64,000 bases of DNA, from the NCBI GenBank assembly GCA_016786465.1, contig JAEUWC010000030.1, forward strand, positions 1 through 64,000. Direction: 5' to 3'. The position numbers and the translations under genes were made by a program. The notes beneath the pieces are model-generated. The model was not told the origin of the DNA. It worked only from the letters and a program-made list of their open reading frames with translations, and did not search any database. Shown one piece after another: positions 37,077 to 46,217 of the stretch. Positions within the stretch are counted from its first letter, which is position 1; every line of letters begins with the position of its first letter. This stretch comes from Bdellovibrionales bacterium. GTDB lineage: Bacteria; Bdellovibrionota; UBA1018.

Positions 37077-37191
37077 GAGGAGTGGTGGGTACAGCGCTTT
37101 TGCGCAAGAACAAGAACGGAACCCCGATTCCGTCAGACATGCGTTAGCTTCGCCCGAAGGCTGGGCATCACGCCGTCGTAGTCCTTACTCG

Positions 37192-37500
37192 TTACGCAAC
37201 TTTTCTGAGACCTGTCGACTTGGCTTTGAAAGCCATGTAGTGGTCCCATTTCTTTTCAAAATCTGGAACTTGGCGTCCGTGCTTATTGATCAAGCCGAAC
37301 TTGAACTGGTCGTAGTGTTCGACGCAGAAATCGAAGCGATCCGACTTCCCTTTGCATCCTTCACCACGGCACATTCCTGCCGGAACTTCTTTTTCAGCCT
37401 TGCCGCCCATTGGTTTCGGAGCCGCTGGCTTCGCTGCCTGCGCGGGAGCTGCTGCTGCCGCCGGAGCCTGTTTCTTTTCTGCACCTGTATTGTTGCCCAT
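37192..37500 (-). CDS. Small Ala-rich protein with a putative zinc site
   Basis: This 102-residue protein has an Ala/Pro/Lys-rich N-terminus (about residues 8-40) and a C-terminal part with CRGEGCKGKSDRFDFCVEHYDQF. There, C-x4-C and C-x2-H could bind zinc. It ends in a basic tail. The ATG at 37500 has a strong GAGGAGG site. No signal peptide. Function unknown; the site and charge suggest nucleic-acid or ribosome binding (inference). It is preceded by an A/T-rich gap (37501-37632) that probably holds its promoter. Confidence 0.65.
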   Translation of the reverse strand: MGNNTGAEKKQAPAAAAAPAQAAKPAAPKPMGGKAEKEVPAGMCRGEGCKGKSDRFDFCVEHYDQFKFGLINKHGRQVPDFEKKWDHYMAFKAKSTGLRKVA

Positions 37501-37632
37501 TTGATTTCTTCCTCCTCAAGCTAATTAACGGATCGGTTGGATTGGACTAAAACTTTAGTAAATTAGTCAGGTATTATTGTTAAGTAATTGATTTTAAAGG
37601 ATTTAATAAACAGAAAGATCAAGAACGCCTTC

Positions 37633-39348
37633 CTAGACGTCCAAGATGATGGGCAGAACCACCGGCTTGTTCCCGATGTTCGCGTTGAAGAAGCGGCGCA
37701 ATTCAACGCGAACTTCCTCTTGAAGGTCCATGACCGGCTCGCGCCGAGCGATCTGCTGGTCGTACTTATTGATGATCTTTTTGGCCAAGGCGCCCGCTTC
37801 TTCGATCAACCAGCCTTCGATGCTTTCGTTGACCAGGCCCTTCACGATGATCTCGGGCCCGGAAATGATTCGTCGGCTGTCGCGATTTCGAACCATCAAC
37901 GCGAAGACCACACCCTTTTCGCCCAGCTGGCGGCGATCCTTTAAGACCAGTTTAGAAACATCATTTCCTTCGCGGCCTTCGATCAGAACCCGCGGTTCGT
38001 CAATGTGGTCGACGATTTCGCAGCGATCTGCAGAAACTTCGATCACGTCACCGTTCACTGCGATCAGAACCTGTTCATCGGTCATGCCGGTATCGCGGGC
38101 CAGTTTCGCGTGGTGAACCAGATGGCGGTATTCGCCGTGAATCGGGATAAAGTATTTTGGACGGACCAATTCGATCATTTCACGCAGTTCAGGCTGGGTT
38201 GCATGTCCAGATGTGTGAATATCGTGAATCGCTTCGTAAAGAACTTCTGCGCCTTGCTTAAAAAGATCGTTGATCATCCGCCCGATGGCCTTTTCGTTTC
38301 CGGGGATGAACTTTGAGCTCATCATGACCAGATCGCCTTCTTGCAACTTCACGTAAGGGTGCTCGTCATGAGCGATCCGCGCCAACGATGACCGCCATTC
38401 GCCCTGACTTCCCGTGGAAAGCACGATGACCTTGTTTCTTGGGTAATCGTCCAGGTCGGCTAAAGAAATGATTTGTGCGTGTGCATCTTTCAGATAGCCA
38501 GCGTCCATCCCCAAGCGGACATTCTGTTCCATGCTTCGGCCCGAAAGCGCGATCTTCTTATCCAGTTTCTTTGCGACTTCGAAAACCTGGCCCATCCGGG
38601 CGACGTTTGAAGCAAACATCGAAACCACGGTCAGGCCTTCTGCAGCAGCGAATAGCTGCTCGAATTTTTGATAGATCACACTTTCTGAAAGGCTGTGCGT
38701 GTGACGTTCCACATTTGTGCTGTCGGACATCAATAGCAAAACGCCTTGGTCGCCAAAGGCGCCGAATGCCCGACGATCCAGTTCCTGGCCATAAAACGGC
38801 TGGGCATCCATTTTGAAATCGCCCGTATGCACGACGTTTCCGACCGGAGTTTGAATGAAAAGCGCCGCCGAATCCACGATGGAATGGTTCACGGATTCTG
38901 TCTTCACGGTGAAATGCTTGAACTTCAAGGTGTCACGCATTTTGAAAGTGCGAATCTCGCACGCGCTTTCTAAACCGTGTTCCTTCAGACGTTCGCGAAT
39001 CAAAAGCGTCGTGAATGTCGACGCATAGATCGGTGCTCGAATTCCGGCCTTTAGTGCAAAGGCCAAAGCCCCGACGTGGTCTTCATGGCCGTGTGTGAAG
39101 ATCATCCCCTTGATCTTTTCCTTTCGTTCGACCAGGTAAGAAAAGTCGGGGATTACGAATTCAACGCCGAAGTGCTCCAGGTCTGAAAAAAGCAAACCGC
39201 AGTCGATGACCAGGATTTCGTCTTGGTATTCCAAGACCATGCAATTCATTCCGATTTCTCCTAACCCGCCCAAAGTCAGGATTCGAAGGCCTTCGGGTGG
39301 CTGGAAAACCTGGCCGGTCTTCGTTCGTGAAGTTTCAAGGGTCGGCAT
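37633..39348 (-). CDS. rnj: Ribonuclease J
   Basis: RNase J is a metallo-beta-lactamase/beta-CASP nuclease with 5'-exo and endo activity in RNA decay and maturation. It has 571 residues with the zinc motif THGHEDH, VVHTGDFKMD, the DSTNVER region, the ALSGRSM beta-CASP motif and HTSGHA, then HGEYRHL. The C-terminal domain (about 450-571) is typical. Its ATG overlaps the udk stop (ATGA). Presence of RNase J in a Gram-negative-like genome fits delta-like lineages. Confidence 0.95.
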   Translation of the reverse strand: MPTLETSRTKTGQVFQPPEGLRILTLGGLGEIGMNCMVLEYQDEILVIDCGLLFSDLEHFGVEFVIPDFSYLVERKEKIKGMIFTHGHEDHVGALAFALKAGIRAPIYASTFTTLLIRERLKEHGLESACEIRTFKMRDTLKFKHFTVKTESVNHSIVDSAALFIQTPVGNVVHTGDFKMDAQPFYGQELDRRAFGAFGDQGVLLLMSDSTNVERHTHSLSESVIYQKFEQLFAAAEGLTVVSMFASNVARMGQVFEVAKKLDKKIALSGRSMEQNVRLGMDAGYLKDAHAQIISLADLDDYPRNKVIVLSTGSQGEWRSSLARIAHDEHPYVKLQEGDLVMMSSKFIPGNEKAIGRMINDLFKQGAEVLYEAIHDIHTSGHATQPELREMIELVRPKYFIPIHGEYRHLVHHAKLARDTGMTDEQVLIAVNGDVIEVSADRCEIVDHIDEPRVLIEGREGNDVSKLVLKDRRQLGEKGVVFALMVRNRDSRRIISGPEIIVKGLVNESIEGWLIEEAGALAKKIINKYDQQIARREPVMDLQEEVRVELRRFFNANIGNKPVVLPIILDV

Positions 39349-39950
39349 CAGAGCGCGAGTTCTTTCACCCGGGCCGAAATCACTTCGGCCGCAATGTCGG
39401 TTTCTTCGCCCACGACAATGTCGGCATACTGTTTCGTGGGTTCCAGGAATTCATGGTGCATAGGGCGGACCGTATCGTAGTACTGGCGAATAATTCCGTC
39501 CAAGGATCGTCCGCGTTCGCGAACGTCGCGGTGAAGGCGGCGAATGAATCGAATATCTGCTTCGACGTGCAGGTAAACGCGAATATCAAAAAGGTTTCTG
39601 ATTTCTTCATCCCAAAGGGTGAAGATTCCTTCCATTAAAAGGGCTTTGCAGGGACCGACCTTCTGGGTCTTGTCGGATCGTCGGCTGATTTTGTAATCGT
39701 AAATGGGCATTTCAACGGATTCGCCGCGCTTAAGCTTTTCCAAGTGACTGCGAAGCAGCGGCCAATCAAACGCATCCGGATGGTCGAAATTGGATTCGCC
39801 GTTGATCTGAAGTTTTTGGGGTGGGGAGGGAAGGTAGTAAGAATCCTGGCTAAAGTGGGCGACCACTGGGCTTTGGACACGCTGAACGATCTTCTTGGCG
39901 AACGTCGTTTTTCCTGAGCCGGACCCCCCGGCGATTCCCACCAAGAACAT
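39348..39950 (-). CDS. udk: Uridine kinase
   Basis: Uridine kinase phosphorylates uridine and cytidine in pyrimidine salvage. It has 200 residues with P-loop GGSGSGKTTF near the N-terminus, the SQDSYY and NFDHPDAFDW motifs, and IYDYKISRRS. The frame is open upstream to 40052, but the ATG at 39950 gives MFLVGIAGGSGSGKT with an AAAGGT site and a proper N-terminal P-loop. It lies 7 nt after the transglycosylase stop and overlaps rnj, so three genes are read together. Confidence 0.93.
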   Translation of the reverse strand: MFLVGIAGGSGSGKTTFAKKIVQRVQSPVVAHFSQDSYYLPSPPQKLQINGESNFDHPDAFDWPLLRSHLEKLKRGESVEMPIYDYKISRRSDKTQKVGPCKALLMEGIFTLWDEEIRNLFDIRVYLHVEADIRFIRRLHRDVRERGRSLDGIIRQYYDTVRPMHHEFLEPTKQYADIVVGEETDIAAEVISARVKELAL

Positions 39951-39957
39951 GAAACCT

Positions 39958-41205
39958 TTACCTTTCCGATCGTCGACCTTTACCAGAGCCCCCTCGACTG
40001 CGGTAGGCGAATTTTCGCGAAGGGCGCTCGTAAAGGGGCGGAATACTTTCAAAAGCGCTTAAAAAGACCCGAACCGCGCTTTCAGGGTTCGCTAAACCCC
40101 CAGGCTGAACGGGTACCGGCAGTCGAATCTTGTACCCCTGGGGTAAAAGCACTAATCCCGTGAAGACTTCTTCCTGAAGACCTGGATTCAGAATTTCCAG
40201 CTTTGGAAAATCCAGTGAAAGAAGTTTTGAAACCCCGGGCAGATTGATGGCCTTCGGAGCCTGGGCTTCAACAAACTGAACAGGTTCATCACGCCGGACT
40301 TCTCCGAAGTAGCGATCCGCATTCCTTTCGATCTGAATTGCCGCGATCAAGGACGCGTAATAGTTGCTGCTGGCGAATCCAAAATTTCGTCCCCGGTAAG
40401 AATCCAGAAGATCGCTGAGCTGATTCGATCCCACGCGACGAACGGCTTTCATTAAGCCCTTGCGTCCGTGGTTGTAAGCGGTTACCGCCAGCGGCCAGGT
40501 TCCCAAAGATTCATAGTTCATGCGCAAAAGCTTTGCTGCCGCTTCAGTTGCGCGCATGGGGTCGTTTCTTTCATCGACTGCCGAATCAATCCGTAAAAAA
40601 AGCCGGCCCGTCGACGGCATGAATTGCCAAACGCCGCTGGCTCCGACCTTTGACCGGGCCTTGACATTGAAGCTGCTTTCCACAAACGGCAAACGCGTCA
40701 GTTCCTGAGGGACTCCTTCACGTTTGAAGACTTCTTCCATCGCCTTTAAATACTGCCCCGACATGCGAAGCCCGCTGATAAAACTGTCTTTTTGTCCCAA
40801 CTGAAAACGAAGGCGCTTGCGGTGGGCGGCATCTAAAAATTTGTCAGCGTCTGGCACGTCTAAATAAAGCTGGAAGACTTTCTTTTCGTCATCCGTCAAG
40901 CTGCCGATGTCGACGATCCCGTTACCCTTCTTTTGCTTTTCATGCAGCGAAAGCAAAACAGATTTCCACTTTTTTTTCTTCAGTTTGGAAAATTTGGGAT
41001 CTGAAATGACTTCATAAATTTTGTCGACGTACTTGGCATCGTGAATCAGTCCTTCGCGGACCGTGTAGCGCGTATAAACGGCCGTCCAGAATTCGACGTG
41101 TGGCTTAAGTCTTGGATGAACGGTAAGATCTAATGGCGGCAGTGGTTCAGCAGCGAAACAGGTAAAGGTGGATAGGCCGATGAATGCCAGCAAAAGATTC
41201 AGCAT
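39958..41205 (-). CDS. Membrane-bound lytic transglycosylase, MltD-like
   Basis: This 415-residue exported protein has a signal peptide (residues 1-18). Its SLT domain carries the catalytic Glu in FVESSFNVKARSKVGASGVWQFMPSTGR and the later TAYNHGRKGL and NYYASLIAA motifs, so it cleaves peptidoglycan glycan strands in the periplasm. No LysM repeats are present. The ATG at 41205 lies within the start region of the divergent solute-binding protein gene: the two genes overlap by 26 bp at their 5' ends. Confidence 0.9.
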   Translation of the reverse strand: MLNLLLAFIGLSTFTCFAAEPLPPLDLTVHPRLKPHVEFWTAVYTRYTVREGLIHDAKYVDKIYEVISDPKFSKLKKKKWKSVLLSLHEKQKKGNGIVDIGSLTDDEKKVFQLYLDVPDADKFLDAAHRKRLRFQLGQKDSFISGLRMSGQYLKAMEEVFKREGVPQELTRLPFVESSFNVKARSKVGASGVWQFMPSTGRLFLRIDSAVDERNDPMRATEAAAKLLRMNYESLGTWPLAVTAYNHGRKGLMKAVRRVGSNQLSDLLDSYRGRNFGFASSNYYASLIAAIQIERNADRYFGEVRRDEPVQFVEAQAPKAINLPGVSKLLSLDFPKLEILNPGLQEEVFTGLVLLPQGYKIRLPVPVQPGGLANPESAVRVFLSAFESIPPLYERPSRKFAYRSRGGSGKGRRSER

Positions 41206-42727
41206 GACGTTCGTTTATTTTACCCTGAGTCTTTTGGCTTCGCCCTGGGCAATCTTTGCCGCTTCAAAAGAATCTCGCGTTTTTCTGATGGAAGCTGCGC
41301 CGCAAACGCTGAACCCTCGACGCGCCATTGACGCGAATGGACAAAGGGTCATTGGACTTTTTTTTCGGGGACTGACCCGAATGACGGAAGATCTTGTCCC
41401 TGCGCCAGATGGTTCAAAAGGCTGGAAGATTTCGTCGGACGCTAGAACATGGACCTTTGAAATCGATTCAGAACTGAAAGACGACCAGGGACTGGGGGCA
41501 AGTTCGCAGGATTGGGTTCAGTGCCTAGAAAACTACCGAATTGGAAAACCTGAATCCGCGCTGGCTGCCGCATTTCCGAACTGGAAAGGGACGCGGGCTT
41601 TAGGCAAAAACCAGGTCGTCCTTGAACTTTCACAGCCAGATCCTTACTTGGCGTACAATCTTAGCCTTCTGAAATTTTACAGGCTGAATGATTCCAAAGA
41701 ACCTTGCACCGAACCGGGCGAAAAGTCGCAATTCATCCCAAACGGGATGTTTCGCCAGCAAGGGAAGTGGAATTCGAATCCACGAACGTCGGTCAAAATC
41801 AGTTCGCGAATGGGGCGCGAAATCGACGTTGAAGTTCGATTTGTCACCGATGATCAGTCGCGAACGCTTCAACTTCTTTCGGGTGAAGTCGATTTTCTTC
41901 AGAACGGGGTTTCTTTGTCAAAAGCCCTGTGGCTGAAAAAGAATTATTCTCAGAAGTTTGGTTCGATTGATCGGGACGGAGTCAACGTTTCCTATCTGGG
42001 TTTCAATCTTCGTGACCCAGTTTTGAAGATTCCCGGGGTTCGAAAGGCACTGGCGATTGCGATCGACCGCGATTCCATCATTCGCCACAAGCACGGGAGT
42101 TTGGTGCAGCTGGCTTCCGGTTTTGTCAGTCCGTTGATCGCGGAATTTTCCGATTCTGCAAATCTGATTTCCTACGATCCCAAAAAGGCAGAATCCCTTT
42201 TTGATGAAGCCGGGTTTCCCCGAAAGGGGAAGAACGGAAGTCGCTTGATCCTTCATTACCGGACGACCAGCGTTCGAGAAGGCTATGAAATGGGCTTGAT
42301 GCTGAAAGATCAGTGGAAGAAGGTTGGGATCGATCTGGTCATTGATGTGGTTGAACCTGCGCTTTTTCTTTCGGCGATCAAAAAGGGAAAGTTTCAGCTG
42401 TTTTCATCACGCTGGGTAGGGGTGTCGGATGGGTCCATCTATTTTCGAACCCTGAGGACCGGGCAGCTTCAGAATCGCGTGGGTTATTCAGATGCCAAGA
42501 TGGACGCCCTTTTGGATCAATTGGTTCGTGAACCCGCCTTGGGTCAACGGCGAAAAATTTTGGGCGAAGTTGAAAAGGTTCTTCTTTCCGAACTTCCCTA
42601 CTTCCCCCTTTTTCGATGGAACAATACACTTTTCTATCGAAAGGACCGGTTCCGAGAAGAAGACTTTGGCAAGATTTCTTTAAGCGGAGCAATTGAACCT
42701 ATTTTCCGAAAACTGGTGTTTAGGTAG
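41180..42727 (+). CDS. Periplasmic oligopeptide-type solute-binding protein (SBP family 5)
   Basis: This 515-residue periplasmic binding protein of ABC importers has a signal peptide, a TLNPRRAIDANGQRVIGLFFRGLT start, and the family segments VNVSYLGFNL, VRKALAIAIDRDSI and YDPKKAESLFDEAGF. Start choice: ATG 41180 has AAAGGTGG upstream; ATG 41204 is an alternative that also gives a signal peptide. The first lies inside the divergent transglycosylase gene. No permease or ATPase genes are adjacent, so it is an orphan binding protein. Confidence 0.88.
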   Translation: MNASKRFSMTFVYFTLSLLASPWAIFAASKESRVFLMEAAPQTLNPRRAIDANGQRVIGLFFRGLTRMTEDLVPAPDGSKGWKISSDARTWTFEIDSELKDDQGLGASSQDWVQCLENYRIGKPESALAAAFPNWKGTRALGKNQVVLELSQPDPYLAYNLSLLKFYRLNDSKEPCTEPGEKSQFIPNGMFRQQGKWNSNPRTSVKISSRMGREIDVEVRFVTDDQSRTLQLLSGEVDFLQNGVSLSKALWLKKNYSQKFGSIDRDGVNVSYLGFNLRDPVLKIPGVRKALAIAIDRDSIIRHKHGSLVQLASGFVSPLIAEFSDSANLISYDPKKAESLFDEAGFPRKGKNGSRLILHYRTTSVREGYEMGLMLKDQWKKVGIDLVIDVVEPALFLSAIKKGKFQLFSSRWVGVSDGSIYFRTLRTGQLQNRVGYSDAKMDALLDQLVREPALGQRRKILGEVEKVLLSELPYFPLFRWNNTLFYRKDRFREEDFGKISLSGAIEPIFRKLVFR

Positions 42728-42735
42728 AAGATCAT

Positions 42736-43518
42736 ATGGCAGCACCCAAACGAGTCCTATGTCGGGAACTTCCCCGAATCGGAAAAGAAATTCCCCTAAG
42801 CCCCGCGGAATCGAATCATCTGATTTCCGTCTTGCGCCTGCAGAATGGCGATCAGGTCGAAGCGATGGATGGGAAAGGTCAGTCGGTGCTTGCAACCCTT
42901 CGAATCCGTTCCAAAGAAGCTTTCTTGGCTTACATCCAAGGACAGGAAGCGAAACGTGCGAATCAAGGGTCGGGCAATCAGGCCGAAGTTCTGCCAATCC
43001 ATTTGGAACTGGCGATTCTGAAAGGTGACGCGTTTGAATGGGTCATCGAAAAGGCCGTCGAAATGGGGGTCAGTCGACTGACCCCGCTGGAAACGGCGCA
43101 CACGGTCGTACAGATTTCGAAGAAGGGTCCCGAAGCCTTTCGCGATCGGTGGCAAAAGATCGCCGACCAGGCTTTGAAGCAGTGTGGACGTTTGACGGCG
43201 ATGCAAATCGACCTGCCCGTTCGCCTTGAAAACCACGTGACGGCTTCCGGGAAGGAAAATCGCTTAATTGCGATGGAAGACCAACGAAACGAAGCAAGGT
43301 TTCTTTTGGATCAGCTGGGTTCGTGGACTGCGTCTGAAATGGGACCAGGAAAGGAAGTTCGTATCCTGATTGGGCCTGAAGGCGGGTGGAGCGCCTCGGA
43401 ACGCGCACTGCTTCCGGCCCATGGGACGCTCATTTCGTTGGGGCCGGTTGTCTTTCGCGCCGAAACCGCAGCCCTCTTTTCAGCTTCGCTGGCAGCGGGA
43501 TGGCTACGCTGCTCTTGA
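42736..43518 (+). CDS. rsmE: 16S rRNA m3U1498 methyltransferase RsmE
   Basis: RsmE methylates U1498 of 16S rRNA. It has 260 residues with an N-terminal PUA-like part and the SPOUT knot motifs VIEKAVEMGVSRLTPLET, ILIGPEGGWSASE and SLGPVVFRAETAALFS. The ATG at 42736 follows the previous gene by 8 nt, and co-transcription with the binding protein is likely. Confidence 0.93.
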   Translation: MAAPKRVLCRELPRIGKEIPLSPAESNHLISVLRLQNGDQVEAMDGKGQSVLATLRIRSKEAFLAYIQGQEAKRANQGSGNQAEVLPIHLELAILKGDAFEWVIEKAVEMGVSRLTPLETAHTVVQISKKGPEAFRDRWQKIADQALKQCGRLTAMQIDLPVRLENHVTASGKENRLIAMEDQRNEARFLLDQLGSWTASEMGPGKEVRILIGPEGGWSASERALLPAHGTLISLGPVVFRAETAALFSASLAAGWLRCS

Positions 43519-43550
43519 CAGGTGTGGCGGAAACCTAGAAAAGTAAAGGC

Positions 43551-44219
43551 ATGGAAGGTCAAGAAAAGCCTCTGTTCAAGCCTTTGGGCGAAGGGCTCGG
43601 TTTTCATCCCTATGCGGATGGTCTTCCGTACGCGACAACTTCAAAAGTCAGCCAGGCGCTTCCGAAATCGGCTGCGCGGGCTTCGGTTCCTCCGCAATTT
43701 CAACAAAAACAGAATGTCCGTCCTGCCGGCGATTGGCGCGCACAGCTTCAAAAGCAAGCGACCCCGGATTTGTCGCAAAAGAATACCCAAGCAGTGGTCG
43801 ATCACTTTGTTCAGCTGGAAAGTCGCGAAGCAGAATTCGGATGGGCCTATCTTTTCCGCCGTTGCGTCGCGGGGGTCATTGATTTTTTCATGGCAGCGGT
43901 CGCAGCGAATTTACTGACCCGTTCGCTTTCGGATGGAATCGCAGACCCGGGTGTCCTTTTCATTCATGCCCTGATTTGGATTTTCACGATCTGGGCTTTG
44001 CTATTGGCGCAAGATTTTGTTTTCAAAACTTCGATTGGAAAATGGCTTTTGGGACTTCGCCTTAAAGGGTCACGCATTCGGATTCTAGGTCGTTCTTTAG
44101 CGATGATTCCCAGTTTTGGTTTTGTCGGTGTGGGCTTGGTTTGGATGCTTTTTCACGGCAAGCGTCGCGCTTGGCATGACGACGTCACGGGTCTTCAGCC
44201 CACACGGAGTTCTTCTTGA
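43551..44219 (+). CDS. RDD-family membrane protein
   Basis: This 222-residue inner-membrane protein of the RDD family has a long hydrophilic N-terminus (about 100 residues). Then come RRCVAGVIDFFMA, further helices, the SIGKWLLGLRL motif and the closing RRAWHDDVTGL. Such proteins have three helices and a poorly known role; some are Na+/H+ antiporters. The stop overlaps the next start as TTGA. Confidence 0.85.
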   Translation: MEGQEKPLFKPLGEGLGFHPYADGLPYATTSKVSQALPKSAARASVPPQFQQKQNVRPAGDWRAQLQKQATPDLSQKNTQAVVDHFVQLESREAEFGWAYLFRRCVAGVIDFFMAAVAANLLTRSLSDGIADPGVLFIHALIWIFTIWALLLAQDFVFKTSIGKWLLGLRLKGSRIRILGRSLAMIPSFGFVGVGLVWMLFHGKRRAWHDDVTGLQPTRSSS

Positions 44220-44725
44220 AGCCTGTTGCGCGACCTCGAGCCCCTGGGTCCAAGATTCTTTCGCCAGACGAATTGGCACAGGAACTGAAGAAGCTGAAAC
44301 AAAGTTCGGATTCATCCGAAGTCGTGTTCACAAACGGGTGCTTCGATATTTTGCATCCGGGGCATGTGACGTATTTGAACCAAGCGCGTGAAGAAGGTTC
44401 CCATCTAGTGGTAGCGCTGAATTCAGATGAATCAGTCCGAAAGCAAAAGGGCCCTAGTCGTCCCGTGAATTCGTTAGAAGATCGACAAACGGTCATGGCG
44501 GGACTTGAATGCGTGGATTTTGTGACTTTTTTTGCAGAAGACACGCCGCTTGAATTGATCCAGAAATTGCACCCCGATGTGGTCGTCAAAGGCGGCGACT
44601 GGAAGATCGATCAAATTGTCGGCGCCAAGGAAGTCATGGCCTGGGGTGGGCGAGCAAAATCGCTAGGATTCGTGGACGGCAAAAGCACGACGCGAATCAT
44701 CGAAAAAGCTTCTAAAAATCACTGA
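44216..44725 (+). CDS. RfaE2/HldE C-domain type adenylyltransferase
   Basis: This cytidylyltransferase-fold protein has 169 residues. It matches the ADP-heptose synthase domain that forms ADP-D-glycero-beta-D-manno-heptose for the LPS core. [17 protein letters not shown] contains the nucleotide-binding HPGH (47-50), followed by VVKGGDW and STTRII. It lacks the kinase domain of HldE, so the kinase must be elsewhere. TTG start with GGAG upstream. It overlaps the convergent lipoprotein gene by 7 nt. Confidence 0.88.
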   Translation: MKPVARPRAPGSKILSPDELAQELKKLKQSSDSSEVVFTNGCFDILHPGHVTYLNQAREEGSHLVVALNSDESVRKQKGPSRPVNSLEDRQTVMAGLECVDFVTFFAEDTPLELIQKLHPDVVVKGGDWKIDQIVGAKEVMAWGGRAKSLGFVDGKSTTRIIEKASKNH

Positions 44726-46131
44726 CAGTATAGCTTGTCTTTCAAAAGCTGCATGTACAGGTCGACGACAACCAAGCTGCTATAAGGCTGATCTTGCATC
44801 CAGCCTTGCAAGGTGCTGAGCACGACGTAACCCGACATCGCGCCTGCAACTTGAGCAATCGAGCAGTTCGGTAGCGGATTCTGAAGCTTACACAGGCCTT
44901 CTTTTTCAAAGGTCTGGAAAAGCGCGGTTGCTTCACCCGCGTTCTTGAATCCTTTTTCGTTCAGATCGTTGCCTTCGATCGCGGCGTAGAAGCCCATGGC
45001 TGCTCCGGACTTGGTAAAAGTGCGGTAGCGCATATTACAGGTTTCCGCGGCGCCGCGCATGCAGGTGCCGTTGGCGACCATTTGTCGAAGAATCGACATT
45101 GCTCCAGCCAGGGTCGACTGTCCGGTTGCGTGCGTGAAGCCGCGGCCAGAAAGAACGTTGTACCCTTTGCGTGATCCCGCGTTTGGCCCTGCGAAGAAAC
45201 GGACGCGGCAAACGCCATCGTCTGGAGTCATCGCCAATACTTGTGATGGGTCATACAAAGGTTGGTCGGTGACCGCTCCCGGGACCGGAGGCGCAGTCGG
45301 CGTCGGTGATGGCGTCACGGTCACAGTCGGTGACGGAGACGGAGTCTGCGATGGTGTAGGTGACGGTGTTGGCGATGGCGTCACGGTCACAGTCGGTGAC
45401 GGAGACGGAGTTTGCGAAGGTGTAGGTGACAGTGTTGGCGATGGCGTCACGGTCACAGTCGGTGACGGAGACGGAGTCTGCGATGGTGTAGGTGACGGTG
45501 TTGGCGATGGCGTTACCGTTACAGTCACAGTCGGAGACGGCGAAGGAGTTACGGTGACCGTCACTGTCGGAGACGGCGAAGGAGTTACGGTGACCGTCAC
45601 TGTCGGAATCGGGCTTGGACTTGGGCTTGCGGTTGGAGTGATGGTAATCGTTGGCATCGGACTTGGATTTGGGGATGCCGTCACAGTTGGGCTTGGGGTT
45701 ACAGTCGGAGTAACGGTAACCATTGGAGAAGGTGACGCCGTCACAGTGACCGTTGGACTTGGATCCGGAAGTACAGATGATGTGGGGTTCGGATTCATCG
45801 GCCAGCTTTTTGGAAGCGAGCCGCTTGGGCTTTGTTCAAAGCCACCTTTATGTGCCCCAACGTTCAAGAAGATGACCTGATTGTCGCGGAAGTAATCTGC
45901 ACGCTCGGAATCGGTGAACTCGCACTCGCGCGCGATATTGTTCATGACTTCTTCGTCGATCTTGGCCGTGGTCCAGTCATCACCGCGAGCCGAACGTTCC
46001 AGCAAAGGATTCATTCGGTCTTCGAAGCACTTCTTCTTTTCATCCAGCGAAGTCTTTTGCCCGCAAGCCGAAGCCAGAAGCAAAGGGATGAATGCAGAAA
46101 GCAGCTGTACTGATTTGGATCGACCCAACAT
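44719..46131 (-). CDS. TP-repeat lipoprotein A
   Basis: This 470-residue lipoprotein has a signal peptide with lipobox LASAC (Cys about residue 23), a charged helical part with a [11 protein letters not shown] segment, then a long stalk of [12 protein letters not shown] repeats (about residues 120-280). A Cys-containing C-terminal domain follows, with [33 protein letters not shown] and [11 protein letters not shown]. It is a paralogue of the gene at 48765, with matching domains at both ends. It is probably on the outer membrane, with the stalk projecting. Convergent with the rfaE2-type gene. Confidence 0.85.
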   Translation of the reverse strand: MLGRSKSVQLLSAFIPLLLASACGQKTSLDEKKKCFEDRMNPLLERSARGDDWTTAKIDEEVMNNIARECEFTDSERADYFRDNQVIFLNVGAHKGGFEQSPSGSLPKSWPMNPNPTSSVLPDPSPTVTVTASPSPMVTVTPTVTPSPTVTASPNPSPMPTITITPTASPSPSPIPTVTVTVTPSPSPTVTVTVTPSPSPTVTVTVTPSPTPSPTPSQTPSPSPTVTVTPSPTLSPTPSQTPSPSPTVTVTPSPTPSPTPSQTPSPSPTVTVTPSPTPTAPPVPGAVTDQPLYDPSQVLAMTPDDGVCRVRFFAGPNAGSRKGYNVLSGRGFTHATGQSTLAGAMSILRQMVANGTCMRGAAETCNMRYRTFTKSGAAMGFYAAIEGNDLNEKGFKNAGEATALFQTFEKEGLCKLQNPLPNCSIAQVAGAMSGYVVLSTLQGWMQDQPYSSLVVVDLYMQLLKDKLYCQ

Positions 46132-46217
46132 GGTCGCGGTTTATAACGCGCCCCTTGGGTTTATTCAACCTTTTTTGTCAAGAATAGCAGTCGATATTCT
46201 TTTTAGATTTCAATGAC

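Noticed and set aside
45059-45880. Long plus-strand reading frame rich in GDGVTVTV
   Set aside because: It is the antisense of the TP-repeat stalk of lipoprotein A; the open frame is a by-product of repeat composition. No ribosome binding site.
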